Positions 17,475 to 25,642 of a stretch of DNA of 64,000 nt are shown one piece after another; the stretch's first letter is position 1, and every line of letters starts with the position of its first letter. Source of the DNA: Malonomonas sp036526255 (GTDB taxonomy: Bacteria > Desulfobacterota > Desulfuromonadia > Desulfuromonadales > Geopsychrobacteraceae); contig DATCYW010000017.1 in NCBI GenBank assembly GCA_036526255.1, positions 10,167 to 74,166 of the forward strand, read 5' to 3'. Under the pieces are notes generated by a model. The model had not been told where the DNA came from and searched no databases. It saw only the letters and a program-made list of their open reading frames with translations. The translations under genes and the position numbers were made by a program.

Positions 17475-20171
17475 TTATGACCTCTCTTGGTTGTCTGCAA
17501 AGGCTAGATCGAGGATGCGCTGTTGCTGCAGTTTGTGAATCCGATGCGAGCCGACAGCGGTACTGGCGGAGCGGTTACGGCCAATATAAACCGGCTCGCG
17601 GCCGAGCAGTTCGGTCAGCTGCGGGCGCAGATGATCCCAGGCGCCGGCGTTGCCGATCTCTTCCTGAACCCAGTAGTATTCGACATCAGCACGGAAGGGG
17701 GCGATGATCTCCTGCAGCAGTTCTGTGTGCAGGGGGTACATCTGCTCGACGCGGATGATGGCAACATCCTGCCGGCCAGTGTCCAGACGTTGCTGCAGCA
17801 GGTCGTAATAGATTTTTCCGGAACAGAGCAGCACCCTTTCACAGTTGCTGGCGGTTACTGTGTCGGGGATGATTTCCTGAAAATGACCAGCGGTGAAGTC
17901 GTCCAGTTGCGAGACGCAGGCTGGATGGCGCAGCAGTGCCTTGGGGGTAAAAACAATCAGCGGGCGGCGATAGGCGGTATGCACCTGTCGACGCAGCAGG
18001 TGAAACAGTTGCGCCGGGGTGCTCGGGTTGACCGCCAGCAGGTTGTTGTCGGCGCAGAGTTGCAGGTAGCGCTCGATGCGGGCGCTGGAATGTTCTGGCC
18101 CCTGGCCTTCGTAGCCGTGTGGCAGGAACATGGCGAGGCCACTGGAGCGATCCCACTTGGCCATGCTGCTGGCGATAAACTGGTCGATGATCACCTGGGC
18201 GCCGTTGGCGAAGTCGCCGAACTGGGCTTCCCAGATGGTCAGATCGTTCGGCGTTTCCACCGAGTAGCCATACTCGAAACCAAGCACCGCGGCTTCGGAG
18301 AGCATGCTGTTGTAGGCGGTAAAGCTGCACCCGGAAGCTTTGGCCAAGTCGGCCAGCGGGGTGTGCTTTCTACCGGTGAGATTGTCGGTCAGGGTGGCAT
18401 GGCGATGGTTGAAGGTGCCGCGCTGTGAGTCCTGCCCGGAGACGCGGATCGAGGTGCCTTCGCTGACCAGGCTGGCAAATGCCAGCGCTTCGCCGGTCCC
18501 CCAGTCGACCTTTTCTCCGCTGTCGATGGCGTCGCGGCGTTTCTGTAGCAGGGTGGCAATTTTGCGGTGCGGGGTGAAGTCGGCGGGCAACCGGGTTGCC
18601 TCCGCAATCAATTTGTTCAGCGTCTCTTGCTGCAGGCCGGTCTCGATCGGTTCAAAGCTGAATTTGCGCGAAATCTCGGACCATTTCTTCAGAAACCCTT
18701 CTTCGAGCTTCTGTGGAGGGAGTTGCAGGGCCGTTTCAAGCGCTTCATCGACTTGGCTGGCAATGGCGTCAAGTTCCGCCTCGTCGAACCCTTCGCTCAG
18801 CAGCTGGTTACGATAGATGTCGACGGTTGGTGTCTGGTTGCGGATCTTTTCGTACATCAGTGGCTGGGTGAAAAAGGGTTCGTCCCCTTCGTTGTGGCCG
18901 TGGCGGCGGTAGCAGATCACTTCAAGTACCACGTCTTTGCGGAATTGCTGGCGGAATTGCAGCGCGAGGTCGGCGGCCTGCAGCAGGGCTTCTGGGTCGT
19001 CGCCGTGGACGTGGAAGATTGGTGCCATCAGCATTTTGGCGATATCGGTCGGATAGCAGGTCGAGCGGGCATCGACCGGCGCGGTGGTAAAGCCGATCTG
19101 ATTGTTAATAACCAAATGCAGGGTGCCGCCGGTTTTATACCCTTCAAGCTGCGACAGGTTCAGGGTTTCAGCGACGATCCCCTGTCCGGCGAAGGCGGCG
19201 TCGCCGTGGATAAGCAGCGGCATGACCAGCTGTTCGCCGTCGCCTTTTTGACGGTCCTGGCGGGCCCGGCATTTTCCTTCGACGACCGGATTGACGGCTT
19301 CCAGGTGGCTGGGGTTTGAGGCCAGCGAAATGTGCACGCAGCCGGTTTCAAAATAACGGTCGGTGGAGAAGCCCTTGTGATACTTCACATCCCCTTCTCC
19401 AACGATATTAAAAGCTTCGTTGTCGGCAAATTCAGCAAAAATGTTTTCCAGCGGTTTTTTGAAGATGTTCGCCATAATGTTCAGGCGCCCGCGGTGGGCC
19501 ATGCCGATAATCACGTGCTCAAGGGCGAGTCCGGCAGATTGTTCCATGATATGATCGAGCAGCGGAATGACCGCTTCAGCTCCTTCGAGAGAGAAGCGTT
19601 TTTGGCCGACAAATTTGCGGTGCAGAAAGGTTTCGAATTTGCTCGCCTGCTGCAGCATTTTCAGGGTCGAGAGTTTTTTGTTGCGAGAAAGGCCGGGCCG
19701 GTTGCGCGTTGCTTCCATCCGGTCCTGCAGCCATTTGCGTTCTTCAGGGATCGGGATGTGCATGAATTCGCTGCCCAGCGAGCGGCAGTAGGTTTGCTGC
19801 AGAATGGCGATAATCTCGCTGAGTGGCGCATGCGGCAAGATGAAATTGTCGACTGCGAATTCGCGCGGCAGGTCTTTATCGTCCAGGCCGAATTCTGACA
19901 GTTGCAGCCGCGGATGATCGAGTTCACAGGGACTCAGCGGGTCGACGCAGGCGTAGATGTGACCGATCTCACGATAGCGGCGTAGCAGTGATTGTACTGC
20001 GGCCGGTTTATAGTCGGGAGCCGTATTCGTGCGGTTGGCGCGGCTCTCCAGGCCGAGTTCGAAGCCCTGAAAGAAGCTGCGCCATTCGGCTGAAACCTGT
20101 TCAGGGTTCTGACTGTAGAGCTGGTATTGGGACTCAATCCACTGGGGGCTGATGTTTTCAGTTCGGGTCAT
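17475..20171 (-). CDS. sucA: 2-oxoglutarate dehydrogenase E1
   Basis: 898 residues, close to the usual length. The N-terminal E1o segment (QWIESQYQLYSQNPEQVSAEW) contacts E2/E3. TPP-domain hallmarks follow: IGMAHRGRLN (~222), the IHGDAAFAGQG loop (~323) and ICYRRHGHNEGDEP (~417). The transketolase-like C-terminal domain includes MFLPHGYEGQGPEHSSARIER (~690, split). It decarboxylates 2-oxoglutarate with TPP in the oxidative TCA cycle. First gene of sucA-sucB-lpdA, with a candidate promoter around 20235-20263. Confidence 0.95.
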   Translation of the reverse strand: MTRTENISPQWIESQYQLYSQNPEQVSAEWRSFFQGFELGLESRANRTNTAPDYKPAAVQSLLRRYREIGHIYACVDPLSPCELDHPRLQLSEFGLDDKDLPREFAVDNFILPHAPLSEIIAILQQTYCRSLGSEFMHIPIPEERKWLQDRMEATRNRPGLSRNKKLSTLKMLQQASKFETFLHRKFVGQKRFSLEGAEAVIPLLDHIMEQSAGLALEHVIIGMAHRGRLNIMANIFKKPLENIFAEFADNEAFNIVGEGDVKYHKGFSTDRYFETGCVHISLASNPSHLEAVNPVVEGKCRARQDRQKGDGEQLVMPLLIHGDAAFAGQGIVAETLNLSQLEGYKTGGTLHLVINNQIGFTTAPVDARSTCYPTDIAKMLMAPIFHVHGDDPEALLQAADLALQFRQQFRKDVVLEVICYRRHGHNEGDEPFFTQPLMYEKIRNQTPTVDIYRNQLLSEGFDEAELDAIASQVDEALETALQLPPQKLEEGFLKKWSEISRKFSFEPIETGLQQETLNKLIAEATRLPADFTPHRKIATLLQKRRDAIDSGEKVDWGTGEALAFASLVSEGTSIRVSGQDSQRGTFNHRHATLTDNLTGRKHTPLADLAKASGCSFTAYNSMLSEAAVLGFEYGYSVETPNDLTIWEAQFGDFANGAQVIIDQFIASSMAKWDRSSGLAMFLPHGYEGQGPEHSSARIERYLQLCADNNLLAVNPSTPAQLFHLLRRQVHTAYRRPLIVFTPKALLRHPACVSQLDDFTAGHFQEIIPDTVTASNCERVLLCSGKIYYDLLQQRLDTGRQDVAIIRVEQMYPLHTELLQEIIAPFRADVEYYWVQEEIGNAGAWDHLRPQLTELLGREPVYIGRNRSASTAVGSHRIHKLQQQRILDLAFADNQERS

Positions 20172-20213
20172 GAGTTAGTTACCCTTCCGTGAGGCAAAAA
20201 CAGAGCATTCGTA

Positions 20214-20242
20214 TTGCTTGCTGTAAACTTACAAAGTATAGA
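20214..20242 (+). promoter_or_regulatory. Candidate sigma70 promoter for the 20369-20619 unit
   Basis: TTGCTT (20214-20219), a 17-base spacer and TATAGA (20237-20242). Transcription would start near 20249, giving a leader of about 120 bases before the short ORF at 20369. It overlaps a promoter on the opposite strand. Confidence 0.5.
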
Positions 20243-20263
20243 ATAGCTGGCTATTTACCGCAA
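20235..20263 (-). promoter_or_regulatory. Candidate sigma70 promoter for sucAB-lpd, with palindrome
   Basis: On the minus strand, TTGCGG (20263-20258), a 17-base spacer and TATACT (20240-20235), about 65 bases upstream of sucA. The palindrome aatagctggctatt (20242-20255, 6+2+6) fills the spacer and follows the opposite -10 box, so one bound protein could affect both directions. Confidence 0.48.
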
Positions 20264-20368
20264 TGACAGGGCTGAAAAAGTGGCATGGCAGCGATTTAAT
20301 ATGGTTAGTGAGTTCAAATAATTGGCTTGACTTCGACGCTTTCAGAGTGTTATCAAGGAGGCAGGCAA

Positions 20369-20416
20369 ATGGATAAATCTACTTTTTCTCGCTGTCTGTT
20401 TGCTCAATTTCGCTAG
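20369..20416 (+). CDS. 15-codon leader-type ORF
   Basis: ATG at 20369 follows aaggaggcaggcaa, one of the strongest ribosome sites in the window, and reads MDKSTFSRCLFAQFR then TAG. The stop lies 14 bases before the next start, and the next gene's ribosome site (aaaggag) follows the stop directly. This looks like a translated leader peptide coupled to the downstream gene. There is no run of one amino acid that would point to classic attenuation. Confidence 0.4.
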   Translation: MDKSTFSRCLFAQFR

Positions 20417-20430
20417 GAAAGGAGTTGTTT

Positions 20431-20619
20431 ATGTCAATGGAAATTACCAGCTCTACTATGGTCGGCCAGGAAATCGCATTAAATAAAGCGCAAGCCGGGT
20501 ACGACGTTCTCACGAAAACGATGGCAAAGACTGAGCAGCAGCAACCTGAGAACACCCAGCTGCGTGCAGAAATTGCTCAGCAGACCGGCAAAGGGCAGAA
20601 TATCGACGTCAAAGCATAG
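20431..20619 (+). CDS. Small protein, resembling YjfB-type putative motility proteins
   Basis: 62 residues from the ATG at 20431, with aaaggag 6 bases upstream. It is Gln/Met-rich and helical, with VGQEIALNKAQAGYDVLTKT and a C-terminal GQNIDVKA. The overall form (short, amphipathic, central Q-x-x-x-x-VLxKxM, ending in a GxxIDxxA tail) recalls the small YjfB/putative motility family, but this is a weak, memory-based resemblance. There is no signal peptide. A terminator follows, so it forms its own short transcript with the leader ORF. Confidence 0.65.
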   Translation: MSMEITSSTMVGQEIALNKAQAGYDVLTKTMAKTEQQQPENTQLRAEIAQQTGKGQNIDVKA

Positions 20620-20646
20620 TCCGGTTATATAAAAGCCTATCTTCTT

Positions 20647-20693
20647 AAAAGCCCGTTTTAACTGCGTTGGTTCGTAGTTATCACGGGCTTTTT
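20647..20693. terminator. Bidirectional terminator between the small gene and lipA
   Basis: aaaagcccg / cgggctttt outer stem plus an inner stem taactgcg / cgtagtta (one G-U), with T runs on the + side and A runs on the other. It serves the convergent 62-aa gene and lipA. Confidence 0.85.
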
Positions 20694-20713
20694 GTTTCCT
20701 TTTTTGCGTACGT

Positions 20714-21595
20714 TTAGTCTTTCGACTTCTCCTGGCTGGCGGCGAACTGCTCTTCGGCATGATAGGACGAGCGGACCAGCGGGCCGGATTCGACATGCTG
20801 AAAACCCAACTCCCGGCCGATTTCTGCATAGGCGGAAAAGCGTTCCGGCGTGATGTAGTCTTGCACCGGATAGTGTTGAGTGCTGGGGGCTAGGTATTGC
20901 CCCAGCGTCAGGATACGACAATCCTGTGTGCGCAGATCCTTCATGGCCGCCACGAGTTCGGCTTCGGTTTCACCCATCCCCAACATCAACCCGGATTTGG
21001 TTATCAGTTCAGGCGTTTGCTGGCGTGCTTCGCGCAGCAACGCCAGCGACCGATGGTAATCGGCTCCCGGGCGAACTTCAGCATAGAGCCTTGGAACTGT
21101 CTCGATGTTGTGGCCAAGGATATCCGGTTGCGCGGCGGTAATTTTTTTGAGTGCCGACCAGTCGCCTTGCAGGTCTGGAATCAACAGTTCGACACGGCAA
21201 TTTGGTGCCTGCTTCCTGAGCTCTGCGACCAGCGCGACAAACTGGCTGGCGCCACCATCGGCCAGATCGTCCCTGGTGACAGAGGTGATGACCGCATGCT
21301 GCAGGCCCAGTTCTGCAATGGCTTGAGCGACTTTGAACGGTTCCTGCGGATCGGGAGTCGCGAGGGCGCCGCTGGTGACATTGCAGAACTGGCAAAGCCG
21401 GCTGCAGTTGGTGCCGAGAATCATGAAGGTCGCGGTGCCTTTGCTCCAGCATTCACCCTGATTAGGGCAGGCTGCGCTGCGGCAGACCGAATTCAGGCCG
21501 TGTTGCCGATGATAGCGGTCGATGCGCGAATAGTTTGCCCCGCCGGGGAAACGGACTTTAAGCCAGTCAGGTTTGCGTTTTGGTTGATCGCTCAT
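20714..21595 (-). CDS. lipA: Lipoyl synthase
   Basis: 293 residues. The auxiliary cluster ligands are CRSAACPNQGEC (~38-49), and the radical-SAM CxxxCxxC is CSRLCQFC (~64). The C-terminal RSSYHAEEQ holds the conserved serine that ligates the auxiliary cluster. It inserts two sulfurs into octanoyl groups on E2 or GcvH. Start at 21595 follows aaaggacg. It lies near sucAB-lpd, whose E2 needs lipoylation. lipB is not in the window. Confidence 0.95.
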   Translation of the reverse strand: MSDQPKRKPDWLKVRFPGGANYSRIDRYHRQHGLNSVCRSAACPNQGECWSKGTATFMILGTNCSRLCQFCNVTSGALATPDPQEPFKVAQAIAELGLQHAVITSVTRDDLADGGASQFVALVAELRKQAPNCRVELLIPDLQGDWSALKKITAAQPDILGHNIETVPRLYAEVRPGADYHRSLALLREARQQTPELITKSGLMLGMGETEAELVAAMKDLRTQDCRILTLGQYLAPSTQHYPVQDYITPERFSAYAEIGRELGFQHVESGPLVRSSYHAEEQFAASQEKSKD

Positions 21596-21637
21596 GGCTT
21601 TCGTCCTTTAATCGTTGGTCTCTGTCGTCAGAATAAA

Positions 21638-21680
21638 ACATTCAGAGGCCGGAGCGCAACGCGCTCCGGCCTCTGAATGT
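21638..21680 (-). terminator. Long hairpin terminator after the rubredoxin gene
   Basis: A perfect 20-bp stem (left arm 21638-21657, right arm 21661-21680) with a 3-base loop is followed on the minus strand by tttt. It separates the rubredoxin gene from lipA on the same strand. Confidence 0.85.
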
Positions 21681-21699
21681 TTGTTGCATTGGGCTCGAC

Positions 21700-21858
21700 T
21701 CAGGTCGGTTCAAAATTCGACTTGTCAACGCCGCAGAGCGGGCAGACCCAGTCGTCCGGGATATCTTCGAAGCTGGTACCTGGTGCGATGCCGCTATCGG
21801 GGTCGCCGATTGCCGGGTCGTAAACATAATCACAAATGATGCAGCGGTACTTGTCCAT
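21700..21858 (-). CDS. Rubredoxin
   Basis: 52 residues, short enough to be missed by length filters. The sequence begins MDKYRCIICDYVYDP. The two iron-binding pairs are CIIC (6-9) and CPLC (39-42), with the typical GTSFEDIPDDWVCPLCG region. A very strong ribosome site (aaggaggctcca) precedes the ATG at 21858. It is a cytoplasmic one-electron carrier with an Fe(Cys)4 site. It sits alone between elbB and lipA, with its own terminator. A redox-stress or electron-transfer partner is not visible nearby. Confidence 0.95.
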   Translation of the reverse strand: MDKYRCIICDYVYDPAIGDPDSGIAPGTSFEDIPDDWVCPLCGVDKSNFEPT

Positions 21859-21955
21859 TGGAGCCTCCTTGGAAAATTTGACCGAGTCTAGCAGGAACGG
21901 CTAAAGATGACAAGACTGGTTGGGAATCAGGTTTTCTCGTCAGCAACCAGAACTG

Positions 21956-22615
21956 TTAAATCATTTCCAGCAGCGCTTTGATGGTTTTTTCAATCCCGTC
22001 TGCGGCTTCGCTGATACTACCGGCGAGCATGTAGGCCGGGGTCGAAATGATTTTGTTCTGTTTGTCGATGACAAACTCTCTGACCGGGCAGTTGATGTGT
22101 TTGCTGCCCATCGCGGTCAATGCCTGGGCAGTTCCCTCGTCGGTGCCGATGGTCAATTGATGGGCCAGTTTGGTGTCACCGAGAACCTTTGAAACCAGCG
22201 CCGGGGCGATGCAGATGGCCGCCAGGGGTTTCTTTGCGGCGACGACATCACGCACCAGGCGGGCAACTTCTGGATGAACGTCGCAGTCGGTGCCTTTAAA
22301 GGCAAAGTCGCAAAGATTTTTTGCTGCGCCGAAGCCGCCGGGGAGCACCAACGCGTCTATATCGGCTGCCTGAATTTTGGCGATGTCAGTAATTTTGCCG
22401 CGGGCGATGCGTGCAGACTCTTCAAGGACATTGCGGATGGCGCCTTCGACGGGCTCGCCGGTCAGGTGATTAACGATTGCCTGTTCCATGTCGGGCGCCA
22501 TGCAGACGCTTTCTGCGCCGGCCCGGTCGATAGCGAGCAGGGTAATCACCGCCTCATGGATTTCGCTTCCATCATAGACACCACAACCTGAAAGAATGAC
22601 ACCGATCTTTGCCAT
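21956..22615 (-). CDS. elbB: DJ-1/PfpI-family glyoxalase-like protein ElbB
   Basis: 219 residues matching the ElbB layout: GVILSGCGVYDGSEIHEA (~6-23), LPGGFGAAKNLCDFAFKG (~95), and the nucleophile-elbow cysteine in AAICIAPAL (~134). E. coli ElbB has weak glyoxalase activity and a reported link to isoprenoid synthesis. It appears to be a single gene. Confidence 0.9.
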   Translation of the reverse strand: MAKIGVILSGCGVYDGSEIHEAVITLLAIDRAGAESVCMAPDMEQAIVNHLTGEPVEGAIRNVLEESARIARGKITDIAKIQAADIDALVLPGGFGAAKNLCDFAFKGTDCDVHPEVARLVRDVVAAKKPLAAICIAPALVSKVLGDTKLAHQLTIGTDEGTAQALTAMGSKHINCPVREFVIDKQNKIISTPAYMLAGSISEAADGIEKTIKALLEMI

Positions 22616-22711
22616 GATAAGCCTCCTGATACGTGTATATGGTTAATCATCAGCCAAGTTTCAAGCATAGCAGACCGATAACCTCTGGCTATCGGAATAG
22701 TCTTTCCAAGG

Positions 22712-23305
22712 TCAGTTTCTGGTGTAGAGAACGGCAAGCCCGCGCGCGATTTTCGTCCCCAGAGCCTTGAGGCTGTGCTGCTCGTTGGAATCCCAGTAGA
22801 CAGAGTCTCCAGGCTCCAGCTGGTACTTGTCGCTGCCGTGGCTCAGCTCAATCTGTCCTTCAAGTACGTAGAGAAATTCTTCGCCTGCATGCTGCACAAG
22901 GTGGGGCTCGCTGGTCAGGTTCGGATCGAACTCAATCAGAAAGGGTTCCATCTGTTTATGTTTTTTACCGTAGGCCAGCGAGTGGTACAGGTAGGGTTGT
23001 GGTGTTCCCCCCTGTTTCGGGCGGCGATTGAGTCGGTTCGCGCTGCCGGAGCGAACCACCAGGCACTTCTGGCTGCTGTCTTCCCCCTCAAAGAAGGTTT
23101 GCAGCTGAACATTTAACGCTTTGGCAATCCGCAGCAAGGTCGCCAGGGGTGGGATCACCTGTTCGTTTTCTATCTGTGAGAGCAGCGGTTTGGAAAGCTC
23201 AGTCGCCTCAGAGAGATCCTGCAGGGTCATGCGCTGGTCCTGGCGGAGTTGGCGGATCTGGAGGCCAATCTGCAGTTCTTTTACTTCGGCTCTGAAATCA
23301 TCCAT
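22712..23305 (-). CDS. XRE-family regulator with cupin sensor domain
   Basis: 197 residues from the ATG at 23305 (aaagg upstream). An N-terminal helix-turn-helix (IRQLRQDQRMTLQDLSEATELSKPLLSQIE, split, ~15-45) is followed by a C-terminal cupin (~110-190; HAGEEFLYVLEGQIEL, ELEPGDSVYWDS-like). Regulators of this form (PuuR/SutR-like) bind small molecules in the cupin. It is divergent from the HAD gene, which is a candidate target together with its own promoter. Confidence 0.85.
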   Translation of the reverse strand: MDDFRAEVKELQIGLQIRQLRQDQRMTLQDLSEATELSKPLLSQIENEQVIPPLATLLRIAKALNVQLQTFFEGEDSSQKCLVVRSGSANRLNRRPKQGGTPQPYLYHSLAYGKKHKQMEPFLIEFDPNLTSEPHLVQHAGEEFLYVLEGQIELSHGSDKYQLEPGDSVYWDSNEQHSLKALGTKIARGLAVLYTRN

Positions 23306-23523
23306 GGGGGGCCTTTCACAGTTGCCTTGACCCAGCGGGTCATTGGATAGCAAGTGTTGATCTGATCGAACAATTTTTAACGCTCATTAGCCGCTCAGTC
23401 AAGCCTTTAGGCCTTATCGGCGGTTGGTGGCGCTGCTTTATTATGCTAAAAAGAACAAACGGATACAGAGTGCTCCGTCTTTTTCCGGGAAAGAGTTTGT
23501 GTCTCGCCTGAAGGGTTAAAATT

Positions 23524-24252
23524 ATGACAGAGATCAGGGCGGTATTGTTCGATCTGGATGGAACTTTGTTACGGGTTCAGATGGCCGAATTTATCCCGCG
23601 TTATATTCATGGTCTGGCAAAATACTGTGCTGATTATACGACGCCGAAAAAATTTGAGCAGGCGATGCTGTCCGCAATCCGCAGCCTGATTCGCTCTGTC
23701 GGCGATGGCGAAATAACCAATGAGCAGCGCCTTTTCAGCATTCTTCAGCAGCAGTTGGCTCTCCCGGAGACCACCTTGCGTCAGGCCCTGGAGTCGTACC
23801 GAAACGACGGTCTTGAAGAGTTGCAGCCGCTGGTCAAGTCGATCCCTCTGGCAACCGCCATTGTTAATGACTGTCTGAGGCAGAATATTCCTCTGGTGCT
23901 GGCGACCAATCCGGTGTTCCCCGAGTTCATGATCAGCGCCCGCCTGAAGTGGGCCGGCCTGGACGGTCTGCCGTTCGATCACCTGACCAGTTATGAAAAC
24001 AGCTGCTACTGCAAGCCGCAGCCGGGTTATTTCAAGGATATTGCCAGGCTGTTGGGGGTCGCGCCAGAACACTGCCTGATGGTCGGCAATGATACCCAGC
24101 ACGATCTGGCGGCTGTCGCCGTCGGTATGCAGACCTATCTGGTCGATACTTGGGTTATTGAGCGGGAAGGAGCCAGTTGGCCCTGTGAACATCGCGGTGA
24201 CCATCTGCAGTTACAGCAGTTTCTGCAGCAACGGCTTGCCGCCGTGGGTTAA
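23524..24252 (+). CDS. HAD-superfamily hydrolase
   Basis: 242 residues. HAD motif I is DLDGTLL (residues 10-16). Motif II is LVLATNP (~125), and the motif III/IV region is KPQPGYFK followed by LMVGNDTQHDLAAV (~185). The cap is helical, as in C1-type phosphatases. The substrate is unknown; phosphoglycolate-type phosphatases are the nearest common class. Start at 23524 follows gaaggg. It is divergent from the XRE-cupin regulator. Confidence 0.85.
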   Translation: MTEIRAVLFDLDGTLLRVQMAEFIPRYIHGLAKYCADYTTPKKFEQAMLSAIRSLIRSVGDGEITNEQRLFSILQQQLALPETTLRQALESYRNDGLEELQPLVKSIPLATAIVNDCLRQNIPLVLATNPVFPEFMISARLKWAGLDGLPFDHLTSYENSCYCKPQPGYFKDIARLLGVAPEHCLMVGNDTQHDLAAVAVGMQTYLVDTWVIEREGASWPCEHRGDHLQLQQFLQQRLAAVG

Positions 24253-24365
24253 GTCGCAATGCAAGGTGCGGAATAGATCTTGCTATTTTGAGGAAATGTT
24301 AATAAAATCATAGGCCGCGTCGGTCGCTGGAACTGATGCGAATTTCTTGCAGGGATGGAGGCATT

Positions 24366-24635
24366 ATGGCAAGGCTGGTGGAGAATCCTGATCTCGCATT
24401 CCGGTTGGCGCGGGCGATTGTTTCAGATATTGCACTCTACAATCAGGATAAAGTCGCTGAAGGGATCAAGAATGATTCTATCTTTGATCTGATGGCTGAA
24501 GAACTGAAAGAGGGGCGCGAGCACTTCTACACCCGTGTAACCGCTGATCTGCCGCACCGCGACCACTTGTACGAGCGCGCCATCGTCGACGTGATGATCA
24601 AGCAGGCCGGTAAAATAGAAAGCACCATCTGGTAA
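24366..24635 (+). CDS. Conserved small protein of unknown function
   Basis: 89 residues from the ATG at 24366 behind ggaggcatt. It is all-helical by appearance and charged, with LARAIVSDIALYNQDKV and RVTADLPHRDHLYERAIVD. No metal or membrane motif. Its stop directly abuts the rluD start, implying tight coupling with that gene. I do not assign a function. Confidence 0.75.
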   Translation: MARLVENPDLAFRLARAIVSDIALYNQDKVAEGIKNDSIFDLMAEELKEGREHFYTRVTADLPHRDHLYERAIVDVMIKQAGKIESTIW

Positions 24636-25631
24636 ATGGAGCCGTTTCAACAATTGCTCTTCCCCATGGACCACAGTCCGGTTCGGCTGGACAGTTTTCT
24701 GGCCGAGAGTCTGCCGGAGGTCAGCCGCTCGCAGTTGAAAAAGCTGATCGAAGCAAATCAGGTGCTGGTTGATGGGCGTCCGGCCAAGGCCGGGGTCAAG
24801 CTCAAGGGGGGGGAGCAGATTGGAGTCTCCCTGCCTGAACCTGAGCCGATCGATGCCATCCCTGAAGCCCTTCCGCTGTCTATCCTCTATGAAGACAAAT
24901 ACCTGATCGTCATTGACAAAGCGGCCGGAATGGTGGTACATCCCGCCGCCGGTCATGCGCGCGGTACCCTGGTCAATGCCTTGTTGCATCACTGTACCGA
25001 TCTGGCCGGAATTGGCGGCGAACTGCGCCCGGGCATCGTCCATCGGATCGACAAGGATACCTCCGGGGTGATGGTCGCGACCAAGGATGACCAGAGCCAT
25101 CAGTTTCTCGCTGCGCAGTTCAAGAAGCACAGCGTTAACCGGCGCTATCTCGCGCTGGTGCATGGGTTGATGAAAGAGCAGATCGGAACCATCGATCAGC
25201 CGATCGGCCGCCACCCCGTACAGCGGAAAAAAATCAGCAGCAATACCAAGCACGGAAAGCGGGCAGTCACCCACTGGAAGGTCCTCAGGCGCTATGACGC
25301 AGATCATCTGACGCTGGTCGAATTATCGCTGGAAACCGGCCGGACCCATCAGATCAGGGTTCATCTGTCCGAAATGGCGCATCCGCTGGTGGCTGACCCG
25401 CTCTACACCAGCAGCACGCGAAAGAAAAATCTGGCTGACGCCAGGTTGCGAAAGTTGATCGACATGTTACCGGGGCAGGCACTGCATGCCCGGGATCTCG
25501 GCTTTGTCCATCCGGCAAGTCATGAGTCGATGGATTTTCGCAGCGAACTGCCGAGCGCGTTTCAGGCGATTATCGATTATCTCGAGCAAAAATATTCTGC
25601 GGCAGCTTCAGAGGCGCGGAAACAGTCTTAA
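24636..25631 (+). CDS. rluD: Ribosomal large-subunit pseudouridine synthase, RluD type
   Basis: 331 residues. An N-terminal S4 RNA-binding domain (~15-70; RLDSFLAESLPEVSRSQLKK) is followed by the RluA/RluD catalytic domain. The active-site Asp lies in HRIDKDTSG (~138-146), and LETGRTHQIRVH follows at ~232. It isomerises uridines in 23S rRNA helix 69 if a true RluD; other members of the class have different sites. Cotranscribed with the preceding small gene and pgeF. Confidence 0.9.
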   Translation: MEPFQQLLFPMDHSPVRLDSFLAESLPEVSRSQLKKLIEANQVLVDGRPAKAGVKLKGGEQIGVSLPEPEPIDAIPEALPLSILYEDKYLIVIDKAAGMVVHPAAGHARGTLVNALLHHCTDLAGIGGELRPGIVHRIDKDTSGVMVATKDDQSHQFLAAQFKKHSVNRRYLALVHGLMKEQIGTIDQPIGRHPVQRKKISSNTKHGKRAVTHWKVLRRYDADHLTLVELSLETGRTHQIRVHLSEMAHPLVADPLYTSSTRKKNLADARLRKLIDMLPGQALHARDLGFVHPASHESMDFRSELPSAFQAIIDYLEQKYSAAASEARKQS

Positions 25632-25642
25632 CAGGAGTCACA

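Noticed and set aside
20270..20300. Sigma54-like site at tggcatggcagcgattt
   Set aside because: The -12 half does not match TTGC at the required spacing.
21642..21833. 63-codon minus strand ORF over the rubredoxin region
   Set aside because: Wrong frame; the real gene is the 52-residue rubredoxin at 21700-21858.
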